Shown here: piece after piece, positions 33,408-43,009 of the stretch
Numbering within the stretch: position 1 is the first letter of the stretch
How the letters are laid out: every line of letters starts with the position of its first letter
Origin: Phoronis australis
Taxonomy: Eukaryota > Phoronida > Phoronidae
Direction: 5' to 3'
NCBI GenBank assembly: GCA_002633005.1
Contig: NMRA01000346.1
Span: 323,594-383,014, forward strand
DNA: 59,421 nt
Translations under genes and position numbers: made by a program
Notes under the pieces: model-generated
What the model was told of the DNA's origin: nothing
The model's input: only the letters and a program-made list of their open reading frames with translations
Database searches by the model: none

Positions 33408-33427
33408 GTCACTAGAAGGCATAGCGG
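33408..33427 (+). promoter_or_regulatory. CTCF-like motif 4 (weaker)
   Basis: GTCACTAGAAGGCATAGCGG; the core is altered at two positions. The allelic copy is at 36009-36028. Confidence 0.3.
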
Positions 33428-33611
33428 TAGTCGGAACCGCCCGAAAGTTCACAAATGCCCTCCACTTAATGATTAGAACACGTCAGTAAAAAATTTGAAA
33501 AAACATCCAAACAGGGATTTTAGATAAACATCAGCGAATGCTGGACGCTGACGGGACGGACGGACGAGTGGGGATGAAGACATGATGCATCCATCATATC
33601 AATATAATTGT

Positions 33612-33725
33612 GTGTGTCTGTCAGTCTGTCTGTCTATATGTTTGTATGTCTGTCTGTCTATATGTTTGTATGTCTGTCTGTCTATATGTTTGTATGTCTG
33701 TCTGTCTGTTTGTGTGCCCGTGTGT
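33612..33725. repeat. (TCTG)n compound microsatellite with a 24-bp unit
   Basis: TGTCTGTCTG runs alternate with TATATGTTTGTATG. There are three 24-bp units here and one in the sister copy (36213-36280). Confidence 0.95.
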
Positions 33726-34502
33726 TTGAGTCAGTGATTTTTATTGTGGTTGCCGCATAATACCTCTACTTGACGTCACGAACTGTGCCTGATGAGGACA
33801 TGAATTTTTGCGACCTCCGTTCATTCGTAATGCAAAAGCAGAAATATTAAGTTACGAGTGTACACCGCGACCAAAGTATCCGAACCACAGAACGCATTCT
33901 GATAGTGACGTTTCGGGGGACTGAAGTTTTGGTACAACGCCTCTAAATACCCATGGAGTGTGATTGAACTAAGTCATATCTGCATGCGCGTTTTGTTTGT
34001 CAAACTATGCATCGACGCACTTGTCGCGCACACATACATGTATAGGTACTTGAGTTTGTAATAACAATCCGCACACCTTAACACATTATACACTTCCGTC
34101 AATATTGACTTAAGCAGACTAGGAGGAAAAGCTCTCGGAAGATCTGGTTCTTGTGAATAATGAAGAACCGCTTGGATCGGCCACAGACGGCGAAGCACGC
34201 ATAAATAACAATAAACTTTCACTAATATAAGAGCAACGGGAATTCTGCTTATGAATACTGATAGCTCGGAGCTTGATGTCAGAAACAGGTGCCAGCTTGG
34301 AACAATATTTTGCATAGCTAGGTTAATAGCAGACGATGGTGCTTGCGTACATTGACTATGATAGAACTTTTCGCTCCAGAGTAACCTAGTAACATGTGTC
34401 TAGTAGCGTATACGCCACGTGCCACTCGGATAGGTCGGTCGTTCACCGCCAGACTCACTGCGTTAAGGCACACTCTCTGAGTTTGGAATTCCCAAAAGGG
34501 CC

Positions 34503-35049
34503 NNNNNNNNNNNNNNNNNNNNNNNNNNNNNNNNNNNNNNNNNNNNNNNNNNNNNNNNNNNNNNNNNNNNNNNNNNNNNNNNNNNNNNNNNNNNNNNNNN
34601 NNNNNNNNNNNNNNNNNNNNNNNNNNNNNNNNNNNNNNNNNNNNNNNNNNNNNNNNNNNNNNNNNNNNNNNNNNNNNNNNNNNNNNNNNNNNNNNNNNNN
34701 NNNNNNNNNNNNNNNNNNNNNNNNNNNNNNNNNNNNNNNNNNNNNNNNNNNNNNNNNNNNNNNNNNNNNNNNNNNNNNNNNNNNNNNNNNNNNNNNNNNN
34801 NNNNNNNNNNNNNNNNNNNNNNNNNNNNNNNNNNNNNNNNNNNNNNNNNNNNNNNNNNNNNNNNNNNNNNNNNNNNNNNNNNNNNNNNNNNNNNNNNNNN
34901 NNNNNNNNNNNNNNNNNNNNNNNNNNNNNNNNNNNNNNNNNNNNNNNNNNNNNNNNNNNNNNNNNNNNNNNNNNNNNNNNNNNNNNNNNNNNNNNNNNNN
35001 NNNNNNNNNNNNNNNNNNNNNNNNNNNNNNNNNNNNNNNNNNNNNNNNN
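34503..35049. other. Assembly gap (547 N) between the two duplicate blocks
   Basis: N run flanked on the left by the end of copy A and on the right by the start of copy B. If the copies are alleles, no genomic sequence is missing here at all. The long frames of X across it are artefacts. Confidence 0.99.
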
Positions 35050-37055
35050 TCCTCAATAGGAACACACCTGCAACTAGTCATCATGATTCCTAAAAAAAGT
35101 TTGGAACTCAAAGCAGATGCCAAAGGACACATACTGTAAGTAAGAGAAAGACCAGTAGGGGGCTCCAGTGTAGGTAACATCCATCGGAAACAGAGTACTG
35201 TTGTCGCCGCCGAAACAGTTACTTATGTGCAAAATAATTCATGAACATACATGTACATCAAGAATCTTTGTTGATCTCAATGTAAATGCAATTAAGAAAA
35301 CGTTTTCGCCATAAGGCAACTGCACGGTTGTCGGTTTTTTCACAAGATCCACAAAAGGCCACTACAGCAGTCAGGCCACGCGTTTTGTCAGTAGGAGCGC
35401 ATGTGCCAATTTCCATAATGATCTTAAGAGTGGTTTGGCCTATAGAAAGCCAGAGGTCAAAAATCAAAATGGCTCTAGATTGTAAACAATACGTCGTATT
35501 GACATGGAAGTGGGAACATGTTATCGTCTACATGTATGTAATAATACAGTGTAAATCTATTAGCTGAGTTTCACGCAAATTCGTCAAGGAGCTGTGGAGA
35601 TAAAAACGAAAACATAACAAACAAACGGCCACTAGGGGGCATAGTGATAGTCGTATCCGTCCAAGAGTCTTTGCCATATGTTATCTGCATCATAGAAAAA
35701 TACTTGCCGATTTTGACAAAGTTCCTGTATCACTTTTAAGGGATCCAACCACGGATGCAAAAAAAAACAAAACTGCTCTAGGATGCACCACAATCATTGG
35801 ACCCGTCCAAAAACCACATCCAGTCGTTTCTGTCTCCCTAGAAAACCATATAACGATTTTTCTGATCATTCTTAGACTTGTTTTGCCCATTGAATGGCGG
35901 GTTCAAAACAAAATCGGCCACTAGGTGGTGCAGAACAGGAAATAAGTATTTGCCAAATCTCATTGATATACATCAAGGAACTCTAAAGACAGGGAAGAAA
36001 ATGTAAAAGTCACTAGAAGGCATAGCGGTAGTCGGAACCGCCCGAAAGTTCACAAATGCCCTCCACTTAATGATTAGAACACGTCAGTAAAATTGCAGAA
36101 ACATCCAAAAAGGGATGATTTTAGATAAACATCAGCGAATGCTGGACGCTGACGGGGCGGACGGACGAGTGGGGATAAAGACATGATGCATCCATCATAT
36201 CAATATAATTGTGTGTGTCTGTCAGTCTGTCTGTCTATATGTTTGTATGTCTGTCTGTCTGTCTGTTTGTGTGCCCGTGTGTTTGAGTCAGTGATTTTTA
36301 TTGTGGTTGCTGCATAATACCTCTACTTGACGTCACGAACTGTGCCTGATGATGACATGAATTTTTTGCGACCTCCGTTCATTCGTAATGCAAAAGCAGA
36401 AATATTAAGTTACGACTGTACACTGCGACCAAAGTATCCGAACCACAGAACGCATTCTGATAGTGGCGTTTCGGGGGACTGAAGTTTTGGTACAACGCCT
36501 CTAAATACCCATGGACTGTGACTGAACTAAGTCATATCCCGCATGCGCGTTTTGTTTGTCAAACTATGCATCGACGCACTTGTCGCGCACACATATAGGT
36601 ACTTGAGTTTGTAATAACAATCCGCACACCTTAACGCATTATACACTTCCGTCAATATTGACTTAAGCAGTCTAGGAGGAAAAGCTCTCGGAAGATCTGG
36701 TACTAGTGAATAATGAAGAACCGCTTGGATCGGCCACAGACGGCGAAGCACGCATAAATAACAATAAACTTTCACTAATATAAGAGCAACGGGAATTCCG
36801 CTTATGAATACTGATAGCTCGGAGCTTGATGTCAGAAACAGGTGCCAGCTTGGAACAATATTTTGCATAGCTAGGTTAATAGCAGACGATGGTGCTTGCG
36901 TACATTGACTATGATAGAACTTTTCGCTCCAGAGTAACCTAGTAACATGTTCCTAGTAGCGTATACGCCACGTGCCACTCGGATAGGTCGGTCGTTCACC
37001 GCCAGACTCACTGCGTTAAGGCACACTCTCTGAGTTTGGAATTCCCAAAAGGGCC
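35050..37055. repeat. Duplicated 2-kb block, copy B
   Basis: Second copy of 32450-34502, beginning at the first base after the N run. After 37055 the sequence continues uniquely (CGTTTTGAGAACTC...), and before 32450 copy A is also unique, exactly as expected of two overlapping contigs left unmerged. It carries the same CTCF-like motifs and TGACGTCA word. Confidence 0.95.
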
Positions 37056-37059
37056 CGTT

Positions 37060-38220
37060 TTGAGAACTCTACAAAAAGGAACATGTTTAATACGAGTTTG
37101 TTGTCTGAAAAATATTATACATGTAGTTACTGAGGCACTGTACAACAACATTATAAGTCGCACTGTCACTTTAGATTGAGGTGCTGCGCTAACAACTTCA
37201 GTATGTTGCCTGAGGGCTTCTAATTGAAAGGGTACTACATGTATCTTCTTCAAGGCACTTGTCCTAATATTTTTGATAATTGCCATCGACAATGCGCGTG
37301 TATGCCTTACCCGTGCATGTGACTCAGTTTTAAGATCGGGGCATTTAGGGCACTAGAGCTAATCAGTTCTTTCAGTCACAACACCATATTTATTTTTCTT
37401 ATTGTGCATGAAGTTTCTTTGATGCTGCCGTAAACGGGAATTGCGTAAGTTGTGGTTATGAATTATGATGATGTTTTTTATGTGCTAGCCGAAACGTCGT
37501 AAATGTTATAAATATGTCTGGAACGTGGTAAGCATATTCAGAGGTAACTCGACCTGCGCTCAAGTGTTGTCTTACATTTTATAAGCCGCATGAATAAAGT
37601 GATTTTACTTCCACGTTGACTACACTCAAATCCAAAATTGAAGTGTCATTTTTAAACGGCCGAGCATTTACATGTACTACAAACTTAATAGCAAAATTGG
37701 AAAATCGTGTGAAATGTTGAGCACATGGCAGTCGATGTTTAGGAATGGTTGGGGTTTTTAGTACAAGGCGCCCGGATAACATCAGTTACAGAAGTATATA
37801 AGGGTTGCTTTATGAGCTTGAGAATGAGTTCAGCTATACATGTACGCGTTAGTTAATCAGATATCCGTCGGAACTATTATTGGTCGTTAGCAAAGCATTT
37901 AGAACGGTGTAACTGGATAAATGAAATTGTATTTGAACAGACGAGCTATTTCGAGACCTGCCTGTTATCTGTACCTCGTTAAAACTGGCAACAACTCCGA
38001 GTTTCCATTTAAAGCTGGTATCAATCCCGATTTTCTTCACAAAATAACGTTTTTTATTTAGACCACTTACAATTCAGAATATGGGTGATTTCTGGTCTTG
38101 TAAATACCTCCCCACTATTGCTTGAGAACAGGCTCTACTCTACAGGTTGATATGTCACGGCGTGTCATAACTTGTTGAAATGAAATTTCTCTAAGTTTGT
38201 TGTTTGGTCACTAAAAATGT
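37060..38220. other. Unannotated segment
   Basis: Nothing supported. Confidence 0.5.
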
Positions 38221-38224
38221 TACG

Positions 38225-38398
38225 TGGCGAAATTCTTCCGCCAACTATGTTGCTCTGACATCAAGTACTTTTTGTTTGTTCGCAGTTTACAGGTCGCATT
38301 TTTCGTCTGATTCGCACGAAATTGACACACAATTACTAGCTCCGAAATATCTCAAAGCCTTTTGTTTTTCGTCATGATCACATTCAAGATGGCGAAGG
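38225..38398 (+). repeat. Dispersed repeat R2, copy 2
   Basis: Counterpart of 23748-23895. It ends at ACATTCAAG, directly followed by ATGGCGAAGGTGGCGGC, a YY1-like/strong-start context opening a 26-codon frame (MAKVAAILFF) that I do not regard as a gene. Confidence 0.55.
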
Positions 38399-38636
38399 TG
38401 GCGGCAATTTTGTTTTTCAATTCAGATTCAAATGTTCATAGAGGTCGCAATTTTTATGTTCACCGCTGAAGATCGATTATTGCAGAAGACGTGCACTACA
38501 CATTTGCCATAAATCATCAATATCAGGTCAAATATTGCGAAAATATCGGCCATTGCGTTTAGGCACCTCGATTACAGGACGAAATCGTTTTGTGGTGCAA
38601 GGTGACTCTGTGGCTGCCGTTTTTCGATTTTTGTTA

Positions 38637-38658
38637 GCGGAGCTCTCAGTTGCTCCGC
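38637..38658. other. Short perfect hairpin
   Basis: GCGGAGC and GCTCCGC separated by 8 bases. The role is unknown; such GC stems often belong to eroded repeats. Confidence 0.5.
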
Positions 38659-38935
38659 GATCCTTTTGCCGAACATTGTTAAGTTTGTTACGTAAATAGA
38701 TCTTCTTACGGGCTACCTATTACGTTAGGCTATTGTAATACGCGTTGGGGTCATAATTGTTTATGTTCTTGGTTTCGTCGTCGATCTTACCTTTAAATTT
38801 TTAATTTCTTTCACCAAGTGTCGCTCCTCAAGCGCTTTCGTTTTATTTGTCGACCATTTTCTCAACTATAAAGGAATTTCCAGTACTTGTCAAGACTCAG
38901 TAACACTTCTTATTTGAGTATGAACAAGTAGAATC

Positions 38936-38976
38936 CATTTTATAGCAGTTAGTGGTCTGAGTCAAAAGTAAGTTTC
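38936..38976 (+). repeat. Dispersed repeat R1, copy 3 (degenerate)
   Basis: ATTTTATAGCAGTTAGTGGT then CTGAGTCAAAAGTAAG, the most diverged of the three R1 copies. Confidence 0.4.
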
Positions 38977-39407
38977 CTCGACGGTACGCGGGTTTATTGC
39001 TGGTTTAACCTTGAGAAATTGCTCACTCATCAAAGTCTCTTGGTGTCAAAAAACGTTAAAGTTTACTTTTTCATTAACTTAGGACTGTATTACTTAAGTC
39101 CTAGGAATCGGAATGCCAACTCCCGCGAGTGAGGAATTCCATTCTGTAAAAGCACTTGCGATCCTGAGATTTCACGGGGCTAGTCTTTAGAGTTTGCGTT
39201 GTTTATTTCCGGTGATCCGTTCGTCTAAATAGCAACAAACAAATCCGGGTTACGTCAAATCCATAAGTCAAACTACACTGGAAGTTCGATATCAGCAATA
39301 TCAATAAGAGAACATTGACGGAGTTTCTTCGAGAGTGACCTAGAAGTGATTCGGTTATCATCACAACCCAAGATGTGCCAGTTTGACCTTATTACCGTGT
39401 AGCCCCA

Positions 39408-39480
39408 AAATTATGCGCATGTGCCTAATTACTGAACTGCACCTTGTTGTCGAAATTCTGCGCATGCGCCTACATGCTGG
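39408..39480. promoter_or_regulatory. Two NRF1-like palindromic words
   Basis: TATGCGCATGTGCC and TCTGCGCATGCGCC recur about 55 bp apart within related context (both followed by TA and a short AT stretch), and a third GTGCATGCGCC lies at 40010. The second is a near-perfect NRF1 palindrome (GCGCATGCGC). They may instead be traces of a local duplication. Confidence 0.3.
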
Positions 39481-39484
39481 TTAT

Positions 39485-41585
39485 TTGAGTAGAACTTGCT
39501 TGATTATGGTACTCCTGATATTGGCGCACCTTCAATGTGTTTAAACAAAAACATTCCCAGTTTGCACGTGGATTATAGTGCAAATTCTTTTTAGTGATTG
39601 CCGAAGCCTCTGTATTGTTTGTTCGACTTGGCAGGAAAATAACAAGTCTACGGATTGGACGTGAAAGCCAATGCCACGGAAGTAGAAAGCAAGCCGTTAA
39701 AAATCACTACTTGTTTGCAGTTAAAACGTTGTAACAGTTAAAGTTACTTTTAGATGAGGAGATGAGTCATTTGTTATTTTAAACGTATAAGTTGTTCTTG
39801 AAAATGAAGTTGGTAATGAGTTTTAAAATTGTTTATTTTTAGGGATTAACTGCTCCTGTGCTCACCCAGAGTGACACTAATGGCACACGCTCTGTGAAAT
39901 AACATGCAAAAATAGTGCATTTCAAGATGCTCCTATAACGGGAACACCACCTACATGAAAAATATTTAATTAAAAAATCTTGCGAAAAAACTCACTGATC
40001 CGCTTATAGGTGCATGCGCCTAATTGCGGGACTATACGATTTGAGTTATAGCTGAAACGATACAGAGGACAGAAAATTCCTATCCACGCCATGTCGTTTC
40101 ACTGGTCGACTATTTTTTTCCGAAAAATCATTGGATTATCTGGAACCGAACCTCAAGAGTCTCCCTTGACAATGTCGACATGAACACGGTCAAAAGCACT
40201 GCGTGTCACACAGATGCCCGAATGATAAGGCTTCCTTGTGCATGGTGATAGTTCTTGGCGTGGGGGATGCATTTTGCGACCTGTGATGAGAATCACTTGC
40301 AACGTCATCTTTGGAAAGCTTTTGTATCGGTTTATGGTTCAGTGGTGGAACGGCCCGTTGTTCGCGCATCTTGCATATGTGGCGATTTAGCGTTCGCAAC
40401 TACACGTGGCCATGGATATGATAGAGTTCAAAGGTTGCTTGAACGGAACGATTTGCCATTCCTTAGCTGAATCAGCAAGTCACCAGTTTGAAGTTTACCG
40501 ATCGTTTACCTTGGTCTGTTTACTATTGTGAGGATACATGTATCTTTTGATCCAAGATGTTCGCTATCAGTGAAAATAACTTCCGAAAAAACAGCTGTCC
40601 CTAAGGTACTCCAATGTTGCCCTGTTCTCAAACGTAGCTTATTCAACCCTTCTCATTAATGCAATATTTGCACAGTGTGATACAGCAGCAATTTGCATTT
40701 ACAATCTACACCATGTTTTTGAAGTCGAAATCTGTTTTATGGAATTGCTATGTCTCAGAGATAGAAGGAATTTTGAAAAAAAATTAACCGAACATATCAT
40801 AGTTACACTGTAGTGATAATCTAAATTGCCAAACTAAATTAGTTTTTAATGTGTTCCAATTTTTCTTTACTTGAAAAAAAGTTAATAAGTGATATGAAAA
40901 TATTTCAACGACGTTTATTAGAAGATTAATAGAGGGTATTGTGTAGACATAGACTTATGTCGCTGAACGAAAATCTGTAGCCACTGTTCACGCAACGTGT
41001 TCAACCGTGAGTATTAGTTGTTTTAACAACATATTTCTGGGATGTCATTACAAAAACATTCAATACCAGATGACAGCAGTTTCTAAATCCACGATAGTCC
41101 AGATATTAATCTAGACCTTGCTGTTTCGTCAAGCAGGCCAATTATCTCCCACAGTTCAAAAAGCCAGTAAAACCATTCAGCGGTTCATCAGTCGTAAGAC
41201 AGTGTCATTACGTGGCACTCAAATGCTTTTCCTTATTTCTGCCTCTCAGGCAGGACGTACTGTCGGGAAGCAGTTTATACCTTTTCGGCAACAAAACCAT
41301 AAAATACGAAATATCTGCAGGTATTGATCTGCTGGTTTCATTTGCCTTAATAGCCACGCCAAACTTCGCCGGTCATGTCGAAAAACGAACAAAGATGCAC
41401 AAGTGTCAGTTTTCAATTCAAAACCGTGACTCCCATGCAACTACATGTACTAGGTAACAGCAGACAGCGCACTCGGAATGTCAAACAACAAATTAGGTAA
41501 ACAGTGGCCGTAAGTCGACCAGACTTTTTTTGCTAGGTTGAAGACCTTGAGGGTACCAGAATTTCCAACAAAAACTTATTTTGTC
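39485..41585. other. Mostly unannotated; includes dispersed repeat R3 copy 2 at 40106-40173
   Basis: R3 copy 2 reads GTCGACTATTTTTTTCCG, TCTGGAACCGAACCTC and AGTCTCCCTTGAC. Around 41118-41457 two overlapping + frames of ordinary composition follow an acceptor-like CTGTTTCGTCAAGCAG, but neither has a clear donor. Confidence 0.4.
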
Positions 41586-41590
41586 ACCAG

Positions 41591-41866
41591 AGAGTGACAG
41601 AGTGCTTAAGAACAGCCACGGTTACAAGAAAGGTTGGTCAACGAAGAAAGGAACTTTTCAAAAACATGTTAAAAATGAACAAAAACTCCATTCGAAGCCA
41701 CAGTCAATCCAGCATACATCAATTTTATGAAATTGAGGGGTTCAGTGACTGGAAGGGGGATGTGTCTGAGGCTAAAAAAACTATGTCGATTGCCACCTTA
41801 TATGGTAATTTACGGTTGTTACTAGTTCCGTACGCAAGTGAAACCGCTCCCTTGCTTGCGATTTAG
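41591..41866 (+). CDS. Candidate terminal exon followed by a poly(A) signal
   Basis: An acceptor, TTATTTTGTCACCAG, ends at 41590, and the frame is open from the first base for 91 codons to TAG. There is no ATG near its start, so it would be an internal-to-terminal exon. The peptide opens RVTECLRTATVTRKVGQRR, has a basic Lys/Asn part (ELFKNMLKMNKNSIRSHSQS), then acidic and aromatic sequence, and ends with hydrophobic LYGNLRLLLVPY and a short tail. A second frame over the first half is also open and Lys-rich, so the correct frame is not certain. AATAAA follows 30 bases after the stop, with GT-rich sequence 20 bases beyond, which supports a transcript end. The product is not recognised. Confidence 0.38.
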   Translation, partial: RVTECLRTATVTRKVGQRRKELFKNMLKMNKNSIRSHSQSSIHQFYEIEGFSDWKGDVSEAKKTMSIATLYGNLRLLLVPYASETAPLLAI

Positions 41867-41895
41867 AACTCCTGATCCGTGGCCCTGAGAAAATT

Positions 41896-41930
41896 AATAA
41901 AGCTACAATTACAGCGTTTGCTCGTGTCTT
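41896..41930 (+). terminator. Candidate poly(A) signal and GT-rich element
   Basis: AATAAA at 41896-41901, then GCGTTTGCTCGTGTCTTTGG, the usual arrangement of cleavage signals. Confidence 0.4.
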
Positions 41931-41934
41931 TGGA

Positions 41935-42925
41935 GCACCGAGTCTAAAGCGCAAGGTTGCACCAGGGATGTCGTATCAATGCATAGTTAATGAAAAGAGG
42001 TTAGTTAAACACGTACGTATTACTCAGATTTTACTCTAAAACATTTTTTTCCAAAACTACAGCGACCGACAATCAATTTTTCTATGCAGCGAGCACTACA
42101 GCATGCAATTTTGGGGATGTTGGAGAAGATTGTCGATAATCCGAACTAAGTGCCTAAATATCATGGAATTGAAATTAACGTACTGAGCAGGGAACCATGA
42201 AGATCACAATCATTGTGGTTTGTGGTCAGCAACGTTGTTATAAATGCCAAAACAACTTCGTTACCATGGGCACACGACACTGATTCGAGTCTCAAGACCA
42301 AACTGAAGCCTATTGCAGCAAACTGCGCATGGGCGGTGATGGGTATAATATACTGCTGAACCTCAACTTAAAACTAAGGGCACTGCTGACGGAGAGTTAT
42401 GAGCCAAGCTGCCCATCTCATTTCAAGTGAAAGTTAGCCGAGTTCACAGCTCACGTGAACAATTCAGAAAGAACCAGCCGCCGCTTTGTTCAACATACAT
42501 GTATGACAACACATAAACTTCAACAAGGAATACACTGTAGAAACAATGCCATGCTACGATGGAATCTTTGATTAGCGCAGCCATGAATGTACGAGATGTT
42601 TTTACTCCAGATTGCATAGATACGGATCTAAATATCCAGCATGCATCAAGCTTATTCCAGTTCTCCATAGAAACGTCGTACTTCGAGTGTCAGTTTCGCT
42701 TTCAAAAGGTGAGCCCACAAATACACGCAATGTAGTAGTACCGGATGCAATCAGCCAATGTATCACTTAAAGACATCGATATAAACAGCCACTTGGGAAC
42801 TGCTATTCGTTCATACCAAAATCTAGTCAAGTTTAGGTGCCCGGAACTTTTCTACAACCAGAGCCTCTTGGTGGTCATTTTCTATTTTTTCGGACTCCCT
42901 GTACAGAGGCCAAAGTGTTAAAAAC
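41935..42925. other. Unannotated segment
   Basis: Nothing supported. Confidence 0.5.
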
Positions 42926-42927
42926 GG

Positions 42928-43003
42928 AAGCAGTGTTGCTTAGTGGGAAAACTTTCCGCTTCCTCTGCTCAAGGACGTTAGTTCGAGTCCCACTGGGAGA
43001 TTT
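42928..43003 (+). mobile_element. tRNA-like sequence, probable SINE head or tRNA pseudogene
   Basis: TTGCTTAGTGG serves as an A box (compare TGGCTTAGTGG of many tRNA-derived SINEs), followed by CCGCTTCCTCTGCTCAAGGA in the anticodon-arm position and GTTAGTTCGAGTCCCACTGG as B box. The order and spacing match a tRNA, but the T stem does not pair and there is no clean acceptor stem. So it is not a functional tRNA gene. Confidence 0.45.
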
Positions 43004-43009
43004 ACTTTT

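Larger units (their letters stand above)
32535..33600 (+). mobile_element. Dispersed-repeat element with internal higher-order repeats and CGGAC tail
   Basis: Within copy A the flanks of the CTCF-like motifs are themselves related: AACAGTTACTTATTTGCAAA near 32626 resembles AACTATTTGCCAAATCTCAT near 33344, and CGTCAAGGAGCTGTGGAGA near 32983 resembles CATCAAGGAACTCTAAAGAC near 33370. Motifs 2 and 4 are both followed by GGTAGTCG. The segment ends with GACGCTGACGGGACGGACGG, a CGGAC-rich tail of the sort that closes some retroposons. I infer an old repeat with a two-part internal structure; the family is unknown. Confidence 0.4.
32450..34502. repeat. Duplicated 2-kb block, copy A (probable allelic contig overlap)
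   Basis: From CCTCAATAGGAACACACCTG to TTCCCAAAAGGGCC this block is nearly identical to 35050-37055 in the same orientation. I count about a dozen single-base differences in the first 600 bases (about 2%). The main length difference is a 24-bp unit (CTATATGTTTGTATGTCTGT core) present three times here (33630-33705) and once in copy B. Its right edge is exactly the start of the N run. Open frames shared by both copies (for example 32686-32967) are not evidence of coding, since the copies are probably two alleles of one locus. Confidence 0.95.

Noticed and set aside
34396-35180. Open frames of 200-247 codons across the second gap
   Set aside because: Artefact of translating N; the flanks are the two allelic copies.
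32686-35567. A 93-codon frame conserved in both copies of the 2-kb block, taken at first as evidence of selection
   Set aside because: The copies are probably alleles. Two per cent divergence gives no information on constraint, and a companion frame (33030-33287) is frameshifted in copy B.
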